Shown: positions 1 to 8,019 of the stretch, in pieces
Numbering within the stretch: position 1 is the first letter of the stretch
How the letters are laid out: each line of letters starts with the position of its first letter
Notes under the pieces: generated by a model
What the model was told of the DNA's origin: nothing
Database searches by the model: none
What the model saw: the letters and a program-made list of their open reading frames with translations, nothing else
Translations under genes and position numbers: made by a program
Source: an uncultured Pirellula sp.
GTDB taxonomy: Bacteria > Planctomycetota > Planctomycetia > Pirellulales > Pirellulaceae
Assembly: GCA_903892365.1 (NCBI GenBank)
Contig: CAITIF010000535.1
Span: 1 to 8,448, forward strand
Length of the DNA stretch: 8,448 nucleotides
Reading direction: 5' to 3'

Positions 1-1616
1 CGTCAGTTCAGATTGCCTACCCTAATCAACTGGACGCCTCCGACTTGCCTGAAAATGTGGAAGTCGTTCCGATCGTCCCAATGGAACTGGTGGATGGGAA
101 TCGGGTTCAACTTCAAAGTAATGCAGATCAAGTGAATTTGGTGACTCGTGATGCTCCACTTTCCACGGTCCTTTCCATGATCGCTCAACAGCAAGGCTTA
201 AACTTCGTTACGGGCGAGGATGTCAATCAACGCATTAACGTCACTCTCAACAATGTGAAACTCAAAGATGCGTTAGATGCGATCCTTGCCGTTCATGGAT
301 ACACCTGGGCACGAAACAATGACATCGTGACCATTTCAAGTATGAATAGTGATCGAAAGACAGCACCTTCGGTACAAGGCAGAATGGTTCGGGTTTTTAC
401 ACTCAACTATGTTCTTGCAAGCGATGTCGAGAAAGTCGTCAAAGGTCTGATGTCTCCCTTAGGCCAGACATTTACCAATCAGATAAAAAAGATGGAACAA
501 CGCAATGCGCATGAGCAATTGGTGGTCGAAGACATGCCACCGTACTTGGATAGAATTGCCGAGTACATTGCCCAAGTCGATACGGTGCCCCGGCAAGTGA
601 TCGTCGAGGCCAACATCCTTCAGGTCGCGCTCAAAGATAACAACCGCCACGGCGTCAATTTCAATCACCTAGCGCAGGTGAGTCGGTCCAATGTCAGCAT
701 TGGGACCATGGGATTGGCAAACGGCACATCTCCCACATCCATGATGCGAATCGAGGGTTCGGATCTGACGGGTCTGATCGACCTGCTCAAGTCGACAAAC
801 GATACGAAAACATTAGCATCTCCCAAGGTCGCCGTTCTCAACGGCCAGGAGGCCAAGATATCGGTGGGTGGGGAATTGGGATACTTACTTACAACGGCCA
901 CCAATACAAGTACCCTTCAAAGCGTTAGCTTCTTGCCATTCGGAGTGATTCTGGAAGTGGTTCCAGTCATTTCGAACGATGGCCAAATTGTGATGACCGT
1001 CTCACCGGAGGTGTCGACCGCAAGGATCAACCCGACATCCAAAGTGCCCGATAGCGAAGCAACGAAGGTAACCACCACCGTCATGCTCACCGATGGGCAA
1101 GCGATTGTCATTGGTGGATTAATCAAAGAGACGGTGAACGACAGTCAGAACAAGGTACCGTTCTTAGGTGACTTATGGGTGGTTGGCCGACTTTTCCAAA
1201 GTCGTGATCGGCTAGTCGAACGGAGTGAGATCATTATCACATTACTCCCGCGAATCACCAGCCCCGGTGATTGTGGAACGTTTGTTTCCTCAGACGATGT
1301 GGCTCAAGCCTCGGCACCGTTAATGGACCGAAATCTTAACCCTTACGATCGTAGTGCATGGGAGGGCTCGCTCCCCGATGCTTCTAGAAAAACCCGTTTT
1401 TGGAATTTCTTAAGAAAACCAAAGAACGCCAAAGCGGCCCCTGCTCCCATGATGGAAATGCCCGTCACAGTAAAAACGCAACCTGTGAATTCGGCGGAAA
1501 TTGGTTTTGAATCTCAAGTCTACCCATTTCCACCAGGCGCCGAAAATCCCTATCCCAATTCCGCAACATCAATACCATCGGACTCAACGGGCAGAATCGT
1601 TGGCCCCCCAAGTTAG
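1..1616 (+). CDS. Secretin (type II secretion / type IV pilus family), 5' end missing
   Basis: Outer-membrane secretin that would oligomerise into a gated channel for secreted protein or a pilus. The frame is open from base 3, so the true start lies upstream and the TTG at base 45 is internal. Numbering from that TTG as residue 1: an STN/N0 domain spans about 29-98, a single N1 (secretin_N) domain about 113-185, and the C-terminal secretin domain about 186-405. Within it are ASPKVAVLNGQEAKISVGGE (259-277), typical of secretins, and VPFLGDLWVVGRLF (371-384), the family's VPxLGDxPxxGxLF motif with Trp where Pro is usual. ERSEIIITLLPRI closes the barrel domain. A tail of about 118 residues rich in Pro, Ser and Asn follows, with no recognised domain. 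Having one N1 repeat is fewer than standard GspD and closer to PilQ-type or minimal secretins. The exact pathway cannot be decided because no partner genes are visible. Family call is firm; subtype is not. Confidence 0.93.
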   Translation, partial: SVQIAYPNQLDASDLPENVEVVPIVPMELVDGNRVQLQSNADQVNLVTRDAPLSTVLSMIAQQQGLNFVTGEDVNQRINVTLNNVKLKDALDAILAVHGYTWARNNDIVTISSMNSDRKTAPSVQGRMVRVFTLNYVLASDVEKVVKGLMSPLGQTFTNQIKKMEQRNAHEQLVVEDMPPYLDRIAEYIAQVDTVPRQVIVEANILQVALKDNNRHGVNFNHLAQVSRSNVSIGTMGLANGTSPTSMMRIEGSDLTGLIDLLKSTNDTKTLASPKVAVLNGQEAKISVGGELGYLLTTATNTSTLQSVSFLPFGVILEVVPVISNDGQIVMTVSPEVSTARINPTSKVPDSEATKVTTTVMLTDGQAIVIGGLIKETVNDSQNKVPFLGDLWVVGRLFQSRDRLVERSEIIITLLPRITSPGDCGTFVSSDDVAQASAPLMDRNLNPYDRSAWEGSLPDASRKTRFWNFLRKPKNAKAAPAPMMEMPVTVKTQPVNSAEIGFESQVYPFPPGAENPYPNSATSIPSDSTGRIVGPPS

Positions 1617-1673
1617 GCTCGTGTCCTGTCACCGTCAATTCCAGCTAGTTACGGTGTATTGGCTTCATTGCTA
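1617..1673. terminator. Possible bidirectional terminator hairpin between convergent genes
   Basis: The 57-base gap between the convergent secretin and uvrA-like genes contains a perfect 6-bp inverted repeat, CACCGT (1630-1635) and ACGGTG (1651-1656), with a 15-base loop. It starts 13 bases after the secretin stop and lies 17 bases after the uvrA-like stop on the other strand. Position favours a shared terminator. The stem is short and no clear T-run follows on either strand, so this is weak evidence and it could be chance. Confidence 0.3.
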
Positions 1674-4664
1674 CTACTTTGGATTTTGTCTGCTTGTTGA
1701 TGTACTTCTAGGAAGAGAATGCATGGATCGGGCGATTCCAGTTGCGATGATCTTTCCACCTTGGTCACCTGCGCCAGGCCCTAGCTGGATCAGGTAGTCA
1801 GCACTTTCAATCAATTGCTGATTGTGCTCGATCACCACAACGGTATTGCCGCTATCAATCAACTGATTAATGCATTGGACTAAGCGGTCAACATCGCTGA
1901 AATGCAAACCGGTTGTGGGCTCATCCATCACGAACATATTCCCTTTTCCCGTCGATTTCACTTCTGCTTCAAGATAGCCGGCTAACTTCAATCGCATAGA
2001 TTCACCCGCGGACAAGGATGCAAGACTCTGCCCAAGTGGCAAGTATCCAAGTCCCAAATCCATCAACGGTTGCAGACGGCTCTGGACATTACCCGCTCCT
2101 CGGAAGAACGAGTGCGCTTTTGCGACACTCATTTGAAGCACATCGAAGATACTGACGTCACGATATCGCACCTCCAAGACATCGGACTGAAAACGTCGGC
2201 CATTGCAATCCGTACATAACATTTGAACATCAGCTAGAAATTGCATGTCCACCGTGGTGTAACCAAGCCCTTCGCAAGTTGGGCATCGACCTGTTTCGCT
2301 GTTAAAGCTGAAATGGCTGATACCCATATTTCGGGATTTGGCATCGGGTGTGGATGCGAAAACCTGGCGTATATCATCCATGGCTTTCGAGTAAGTTGCT
2401 GGACAGCTGCGTGATGACCTAGGGATTGGACTTTGATCGATGGCTAAACAAGCTCGCAATCGATCTACTCCTCGAAGGTCTTCAAACGGAAGTGGTTGAT
2501 CCGTAGGATCGTGCAGTGCTGCTCCGATAGCGGGGCAAACGGTATCAAACAACAGCGTGCTTTTTCCCGAGCCGCTAGGACCAGTGATCACCGTAAAGAG
2601 ACCAAGAGGAATCCGAACATCAACCGACTTCAAGTTCCTTCCTGTCGCGCCCCGCAACTCGATCCAGTGTTCGCCTGTTGGTCGCTCCACGCGCAGACTA
2701 GGAACTTCTCCTCGTAAATAGCGGCTTGTTGTGGATGATCCTTTTAACAGTTCCGAAGGGGTTCCATCAAACATGACTCGGCCACCTTCTTCGCCAGCCT
2801 TCGGTCCAATCTCAATGATCCTATCGGCAAGTTTCATCAGATAGGGTTCATGTTCTACCAAAACAACAGTGTTGCCTCGATCGCGAAGTCCCAGGATCGC
2901 ATTGGCCATGCGCTCCGTGTCTTGCGGATGGAGGCCAACCGTGGGTTCGTCGAAAACGTACAGCATATCCACCAAGCTGGAACCCAATAGAGTCGTCATC
3001 ATCACCCGCTGGGCCTCGCCGCTGCTGAGTGTATGCATTGGTCGCGAGAGCGTAAGGTACCCCAATCCGACCGACTGCAAGTACTCGATCCGAGTTCGAA
3101 CTTGACGAAGTGGTTCAGAAGCCATGTACTGCGATTTGTGCTCGGACGCGAGCATGACATTAACCCCTTGGCCTTCGACCTGATAGCTTGAACTCGCGGC
3201 CTGACAAACGGCAGCATCGGTCGGATGACCAATATCGATTCCCTGATGAACGACATCAGGCTGCTGTATAGGCGAAGTCAGGGCTGCCGCAAAAACCTCC
3301 AGGTCAAGCATGGTCATTTCGCATAGATCCGCGAACGACCGATCGGAGATGCGATAAGACAGAGCGTTCTTACTGAGACGTTGCCCTTCGCAGGTGGTAC
3401 AAAGCGAATAGGTTCGCCATCGAGCCAAAAATGCTCGTACATGCATTTTGTATTTCTTTCGCTCCAGCCAAGCAAAAAAGCCGTTGAGCCCTCCAAAATT
3501 TTTCGCAGGAACACCTTCCCGAATGAGCTGCCAATGCTTTGCTTTTAGCTTGGATACTGGCACATCGACGGGAATATCATATTCCTTCGACAGCGCAAGC
3601 AACTCCTGAAGTTCGTGCGAGTAAGCGGGAGTGCGCCAGGCCGCAATCGCACCGTCGCGAAGACTCAAACTGTGATCGGGCACAACCTTGTTCATGTCGA
3701 TGGACACTGTTTCGCCAAACCCTTCACAGCTTTCGCAGGCTCCAATCGGACTATTGAAACTGAAAAGCCTGGGTTCACTGGCTGGATAATCGATCTTGCA
3801 ATACTCGCAGCGTTGCTCGGACGAAAATCGGTAAACACGATACGGAGTCGTGTCTACAAGAAACTCATCAGTGGATGTATTGGGTGATTCTACACTGTCA
3901 ATCAGCATGAGTTTGCTTTGCTCGGTAAGCACCATGACCGAATGACGCCCTTCCGAGTCGGACTGCTCCAGCACGATCGACAAGCTTTGCGTCAGACGCT
4001 CGGCAAGCTCGGGACTCATCTGTTCGCCTAACACAATTCGATCGACAACCACGAATGCCCGGCCTTGGTCTGTAAACTTCTTAGCCATCGCTTCGCGCTG
4101 GTCATCTGCAAGATGAACCATGGAGCCATTCGCAATCAGACGTACAAAGCCATCCGCTTGCAAATCAAAAAGTCGCTCGGACAATTCACTTTTGGTAGCC
4201 CACTCAATCTCGAAACCGATCATCGCACGTCCTGCTGGTAGCTTCGACAGCGCTTCTAGAATCGATTTTGGAGTGTGGGAGACAACGGGCCGCCTACAGG
4301 TATGGCAATGCAAGGTGGCGTGCTTCGCAAAAACAATCCGCAGGTATTCCAGCATCTCGCTAGCCGTGCCGACGGTGCTTCGATTGTTGCGGGAACGTTG
4401 TTCTCGCGTAATTGCGATCGAAGGAGGAAGATTCGTAAGAGAGTCGAATTTGGGTTTATCGATTCTTTGCAGGAACTGCCGACTGTAGGCGGAGAAGCTC
4501 TCGATATAGCGACGTTGGCCTTCGGCATAGAGCGTGTCCAGCGCTAGCGATGTCTTTCCACTGCCGCTGACTCCGCAAATCACCGTCAGTTTCCCAAGCG
4601 GGATTTCTAGATCGATTCCCTGAAGGTTGTTCTGCCTAGCACCACGAAGAGAAATACAATCCAT
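1674..4664 (-). CDS. UvrA-family excinuclease ABC subunit A, divergent paralogue
   Basis: ATP-driven DNA-damage sensor family; canonical UvrA loads UvrB in nucleotide excision repair in the cytoplasm. The ATG start aligns with the first residue of E. coli UvrA. Visible order: Walker A GVSGSGKTS (31-39); Q-loop region ending RSTVGT (95-100); a segment matching the UvrB-binding domain (about 120-250, VVVDR at 206-210); zinc module 1 (C286, C289, C310, C313); CTTC pair (422, 425); signature LSSGE (546-550); Walker B FDEP (571-574), switch H605; Walker A GPSGSGKST (695-703); IDQSP (742-746); zinc module 2 (C794, C797, C817, C820); signature LSAGE (884-888); Walker B MDEP (913-916), switch H947. 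At 996 residues it is about 55 longer than E. coli UvrA (940), largely from an insert at about 463-515. Both signatures differ from LSGGE, and the C-terminus lacks the usual FLKP-like ending. UvrA-family membership is certain. Whether it is the housekeeping UvrA or a paralogue is inference; divergence favours a paralogue, so no symbol is given. Confidence 0.95.
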   Translation of the reverse strand: MDCISLRGARQNNLQGIDLEIPLGKLTVICGVSGSGKTSLALDTLYAEGQRRYIESFSAYSRQFLQRIDKPKFDSLTNLPPSIAITREQRSRNNRSTVGTASEMLEYLRIVFAKHATLHCHTCRRPVVSHTPKSILEALSKLPAGRAMIGFEIEWATKSELSERLFDLQADGFVRLIANGSMVHLADDQREAMAKKFTDQGRAFVVVDRIVLGEQMSPELAERLTQSLSIVLEQSDSEGRHSVMVLTEQSKLMLIDSVESPNTSTDEFLVDTTPYRVYRFSSEQRCEYCKIDYPASEPRLFSFNSPIGACESCEGFGETVSIDMNKVVPDHSLSLRDGAIAAWRTPAYSHELQELLALSKEYDIPVDVPVSKLKAKHWQLIREGVPAKNFGGLNGFFAWLERKKYKMHVRAFLARWRTYSLCTTCEGQRLSKNALSYRISDRSFADLCEMTMLDLEVFAAALTSPIQQPDVVHQGIDIGHPTDAAVCQAASSSYQVEGQGVNVMLASEHKSQYMASEPLRQVRTRIEYLQSVGLGYLTLSRPMHTLSSGEAQRVMMTTLLGSSLVDMLYVFDEPTVGLHPQDTERMANAILGLRDRGNTVVLVEHEPYLMKLADRIIEIGPKAGEEGGRVMFDGTPSELLKGSSTTSRYLRGEVPSLRVERPTGEHWIELRGATGRNLKSVDVRIPLGLFTVITGPSGSGKSTLLFDTVCPAIGAALHDPTDQPLPFEDLRGVDRLRACLAIDQSPIPRSSRSCPATYSKAMDDIRQVFASTPDAKSRNMGISHFSFNSETGRCPTCEGLGYTTVDMQFLADVQMLCTDCNGRRFQSDVLEVRYRDVSIFDVLQMSVAKAHSFFRGAGNVQSRLQPLMDLGLGYLPLGQSLASLSAGESMRLKLAGYLEAEVKSTGKGNMFVMDEPTTGLHFSDVDRLVQCINQLIDSGNTVVVIEHNQQLIESADYLIQLGPGAGDQGGKIIATGIARSMHSLPRSTSTSRQNPK

Positions 4665-4718
4665 TGCCGGGCGTCAATCTGTAGAAGTCGTTGGGTAATA
4701 AATGAAGACAATCAAGTA

Positions 4719-4780
4719 TACGGGGCTGACTATTGTTGCCTGTATCGAACCAATGGACAACTTCGAGTCGATACCCCGTA
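4719..4780. repeat. Nested inverted repeat in the gap upstream of the uvrA-like gene
   Basis: On the + strand TACGGGG (4719-4725) pairs with CCCCGTA (4774-4780), and TATCGA (4743-4748) pairs with TCGATA (4768-4773). The two right-hand arms are contiguous, giving a 13-base right arm that pairs with two left arms separated by 17 bases. A competing small stem TCGAA/TTCGA (4745-4749, 4762-4766) lies inside. The element sits between the RND permease stop and the uvrA-like start, and would fall in the leader of a uvrA-like transcript or in the read-through RNA. There is no T-run typical of an intrinsic terminator. The repeat itself is read directly; any function is unproven. Confidence 0.5.
4732..4760 (-). 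promoter_or_regulatory. Weak candidate sigma70-like promoter for the uvrA-like gene
   Basis: On the minus strand TTGTCC (complement of 4755-4760) and AACAAT (complement of 4732-4737) are separated by exactly 17 bases and lie about 70 bases upstream of the ATG. Each box matches the consensus at about four of six positions. It overlaps the nested inverted repeat at 4719-4780. Such matches occur often by chance, and promoter rules in this lineage may differ. No clear Shine-Dalgarno sequence precedes the ATG at 4664. Confidence 0.18.
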
Positions 4781-4827
4781 AACCTGTATTTGCCGCAAAA
4801 ATTGAAACGCGGCCCGCATTTCGACGG

Positions 4828-7800
4828 CTATTGGCTCGTAACGCTTTGGACTTCTGTAAGGACCAACGGCGTTTCCTTTTGCAAGGTCTGCACGGTCGAT
4901 GTCGGTTTTACACGGAAGAACAGAACATATAAGGCGGGCAGATTAATCAACGTCAGGAAGGTTGCGATCGATAACCCTCCCATGATGGCAATCGCCATGG
5001 GGCCCCAAAATACGCTCCTCGTTAATGGAAACATTGCAAGAATCGCGGTCGCGGCGGTCAAGATCACAGGCCGCGCCCGGCGAACCGAAGATTCGATCAC
5101 CGCTTCCCATTCCGTCAATCCTTGCGCCATATCCTGCTCGATCTGGTCTACCAAAATAACAGAGTTGCGCATGTCCATACCTGCCAATGCAATCACCCCC
5201 AGAAGCGAGACGAACCCGAACGGAGCATTGAAGAGATGCAAAAAGGCAACCGCACCAATCAGTCCAAGTGGAGCGATTCCAAAAATCAGAATCATCTTTT
5301 TGAAGCTATGCACTTGTGACATCAGCAAGGTCAACATCAACAAGATCATGACTGGGAACATCGCAAACAATGCCTTGTTCGCTTTCTTGCTTTCTTCGAC
5401 CGCTCCGCCAGCTTCAATACGATATCCCGCCGGCAGGTTGCTTTTGATTTCCTGTAGCTTACTTTCGATTTTAGCGCTGATATCAGGAGCTTGAAAACCA
5501 TCTGCAATATCGCATCGAACCGATAGAGTTCGTTCCTGGTTTCTTCTCCAAACAATAGGTTCTTCAAGGCTAGCGCGAATGTTACCAATTTGACTCAGTG
5601 GGACCGCGCGACCATTCTGACCAAACAAGGTCATGTCAGAGAATTGGTCTAGATTCAAACGCTCGGACTCGATGGCTCGCGCGACGACTTGAATGTTCTC
5701 TGTCCCTTCACGAAACTGCGAGATCGTGGTTCCGCTAAGCAGCGTTTGCAGACCAAGCTCAATCTCCTGGGGACTCAAGCCCATCAAGCGAGCGCGATCT
5801 TGATCAATGTCGACATGGATGGACTTGGCGGGCTCGTCCCATTCCAAATTGACATCGATAGCGGCTGGCTCGGTGCGCATCAGTTCCTGAACGCCACTCG
5901 CGATTTCACGAACGCGTTGTGGATTAGGACCAATGATACGAAACTGAACTGGGTATCCGACCGGTGGACCGAATTCAAGACGAAGGACTCGAAGCGATGC
6001 GTCTGCGAATTGAGGATCACTAGAAAATCGATCCAGCAGCTCGGCACGCAAAGCCTCGCGCGCCGGAACACTGGTAGTTTGAATTACCAGCTTGGCGAAA
6101 CTCGGGTTAGGAAGATCAGGATTCAAAGCGAGAAAGAAACGAGCTGCCCCAGCACCGATGTAACTAGTAAAATGACTTACCATCGGCTTGCTCTTGGGAT
6201 CAATCGGTTCAACATGCTTTTGAACAATCTGCTCGATCTTCAAAGCCATGTTCTTGGTAGCAGTGATCGAAGCACCTTCATTCATTCGAATATCAACCAT
6301 CAGTTCGGTCCGCGACGACAGTGGAAAGAACTGCTGCTGCAGGCGAGTGAAGCCAACCATCGACCCTACAAACATAGCAATCGTTATTGAAACGATTGCC
6401 CAAGGACGCCGAACACATACGCGAATTATTCCGCGAAGGCTGCGATGAAAGAAAGACTGGAATGGTACGTGATGCGTTTCCCCCTCCTTCTTACGAAATT
6501 CCGGTAGCAGTTGGACTCCCAAAAAGGGCGTGAAAACGACGGCCACAAACCAAGAAGCGATCAAGGCAATGCCAACCACCCAGAAAATCCCGCCCGCGTA
6601 TTCACCTGCTGCTGATTTTGCGAAGCCGACTGGCAAAAATCCAACCACAGTGATCAGCGTTCCCGAAAGCATGGGGAACGCCGTAGAGGTCCACGCAAAC
6701 GTAGCCGCATCCACTCGCCCCCAACCTTCTTCCATTTTGACCGCCATCATCTCGACCGCAATGATGGCATCGTCGACAAGAAGCCCTAACGCCAAGATCA
6801 ATGCGCCCAACGATATACGATCAAGATTCATGCCGATCGCATTCATGACGACCAAGGCGATGGCAAGCACCAACGGAACGCTCAAGGCCACCACAATTCC
6901 CGTTCGAAAACCTAAGCTCAAAAAGCTGACCACGAGCACGATGATCAAGGCTTCGATAAACGATTGGATAAATTCCCCGACCGACTCCTCGACAACATGA
7001 GGCTGGTAAGCAATATTGCCAATTTCTATGCCAAGCGGAACTTGTTCACGAATTGATTCGAGCGATGTCTCGAGCGACTTCCCAAGATTAAGAACGTTTC
7101 CACCTTTAGACATAACCACCCCAAGGACAACTGCAGGCTTGCCGTTGTAACGAACAAGGTACAGAGAAGGGTCTTCGTAGCCGCGCTTGACTTCGGCGAT
7201 GTCACTCAGCCGGAACACTCGCCCGTTGGCTTGGACCGGAACCGCTCGAATCTGCTCAATCCCTTCGAAATCGCGAGACACTCGAACATGAATTCGGTCG
7301 GTCTGACTGTCGATGCTACCAGAACGAAGCAGGATGTTTTGACGTTGAACGCTATCGAAAATTTGTTGCGGTGTAACCCCCAACGTGGACAGCTTCTGAT
7401 GCGAAAACTCGATGTAGATTCTCTCAGGTTGTTCACCAATGATGTCGACCTTTTCTACATCCGCAATGCGAAGCAAGTGCTTGCGAGCTGATTCGCACAT
7501 TCGCTTTAGGTCGGCTGGAGAATAATCGTCGCCCGTGAATGCGTAGAGAGCGGAGTAAACATCGCCATACTCATCATCCACAGCAGGTCCGATAACACCC
7601 TGTGGCATTCGAGACTGGATATCACCCAGCTTCTTGCGGACTTGGTACCAGATGTTGGGAACTTCTTTGCGTGGGGTCGTGTCCTTGATTTGGACCAAGG
7701 TTAGCATACGATCCGGTAAACAATACGTTTGAAGGAAGTCAAGGTAGGGCGTCTCGCGGAGCTTGTCCTCTACCTCTTCTGCGACTTGCTCTTGCATCTC

Positions 7801-8013
7801 TTGCGAGGTAGCACCAGGCCACACCGCTGAGACGACCGCCGTCTTGATGGTGAACGAAGGATCTTCGGCTCGCCCCATCTGAAAGTAAGCTTGCAAGCCT
7901 GCGACCGAGCTTGCCAAAATCAAGAACAACACGAAGGCAGGGTGCGTCACTGCCCAGCGCGATAAATTCCAGGAATGGTCTTGGTGACTGGTAGGATGGG
8001 TAGAAAGCAACAT
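4828..8013 (-). CDS. RND-family efflux transporter permease (AcrB/TriC-like, HAE1 type)
   Basis: Inner-membrane proton-driven pump of a tripartite efflux complex, 1061 residues, full length for the family. The start ATG at 8013 gives a short cytoplasmic leader, then NLSRWAVTHP just before TM1 (about 27-45). A first large periplasmic loop (about 46-340, with VSAVWPGATSQEMQ at 61-74) is followed by TM2-TM6, including GLLVDDAIIAVE (410-421) with the paired Asp D414/D415 of TM4 used in proton relay. TM7 is near 537-556, a second periplasmic loop spans about 560-880, and TM8-TM12 run about 884-1034. In TM10 the AcrB lysine (K940) is replaced by Arg in GMDMRNSVILVDQIE (945-959), as in some TriC-like relatives. 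The DD pair and absence of heavy-metal-type motifs argue for a drug/organic solute (HAE1) pump; the substrate cannot be read. The adaptor gene ends six bases upstream, so the two are very likely cotranscribed. No strong Shine-Dalgarno sequence is seen, so translation may be coupled to the adaptor. Confidence 0.96.
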   Translation of the reverse strand: MLLSTHPTSHQDHSWNLSRWAVTHPAFVLFLILASSVAGLQAYFQMGRAEDPSFTIKTAVVSAVWPGATSQEMQEQVAEEVEDKLRETPYLDFLQTYCLPDRMLTLVQIKDTTPRKEVPNIWYQVRKKLGDIQSRMPQGVIGPAVDDEYGDVYSALYAFTGDDYSPADLKRMCESARKHLLRIADVEKVDIIGEQPERIYIEFSHQKLSTLGVTPQQIFDSVQRQNILLRSGSIDSQTDRIHVRVSRDFEGIEQIRAVPVQANGRVFRLSDIAEVKRGYEDPSLYLVRYNGKPAVVLGVVMSKGGNVLNLGKSLETSLESIREQVPLGIEIGNIAYQPHVVEESVGEFIQSFIEALIIVLVVSFLSLGFRTGIVVALSVPLVLAIALVVMNAIGMNLDRISLGALILALGLLVDDAIIAVEMMAVKMEEGWGRVDAATFAWTSTAFPMLSGTLITVVGFLPVGFAKSAAGEYAGGIFWVVGIALIASWFVAVVFTPFLGVQLLPEFRKKEGETHHVPFQSFFHRSLRGIIRVCVRRPWAIVSITIAMFVGSMVGFTRLQQQFFPLSSRTELMVDIRMNEGASITATKNMALKIEQIVQKHVEPIDPKSKPMVSHFTSYIGAGAARFFLALNPDLPNPSFAKLVIQTTSVPAREALRAELLDRFSSDPQFADASLRVLRLEFGPPVGYPVQFRIIGPNPQRVREIASGVQELMRTEPAAIDVNLEWDEPAKSIHVDIDQDRARLMGLSPQEIELGLQTLLSGTTISQFREGTENIQVVARAIESERLNLDQFSDMTLFGQNGRAVPLSQIGNIRASLEEPIVWRRNQERTLSVRCDIADGFQAPDISAKIESKLQEIKSNLPAGYRIEAGGAVEESKKANKALFAMFPVMILLMLTLLMSQVHSFKKMILIFGIAPLGLIGAVAFLHLFNAPFGFVSLLGVIALAGMDMRNSVILVDQIEQDMAQGLTEWEAVIESSVRRARPVILTAATAILAMFPLTRSVFWGPMAIAIMGGLSIATFLTLINLPALYVLFFRVKPTSTVQTLQKETPLVLTEVQSVTSQ

Positions 8014-8019
8014 GATAGG

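Noticed and set aside
45..47. TTG as the start of the secretin gene
   Set aside because: The frame stays open back to base 3 and no ribosome site precedes the TTG, so the gene is cut by the window edge.
1501..1797. 98-codon + strand frame spanning the secretin end and the uvrA-like 3' end
   Set aside because: It overlaps two well-supported genes in other frames and shows no family resemblance.
4792..4813. GCCGC/GCGGC hairpin just after the RND permease stop as an intrinsic terminator
   Set aside because: The stem is only 5 bp with a 12-base loop and no T-run follows it on the minus strand.
4733..5494. 253-codon open frame on the + strand antisense to the 3' part of the RND permease
   Set aside because: The minus strand encodes a clear, full-length RND permease here. 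The + product has no recognisable family pattern and its start lies in a gap with no ribosome site; it is a shadow of hydrophobic-coding sequence.
5689..6390. 233-codon open frame on the + strand antisense to the second periplasmic loop of the permease
   Set aside because: Composition and lack of any domain mark it as an antisense shadow of the permease.
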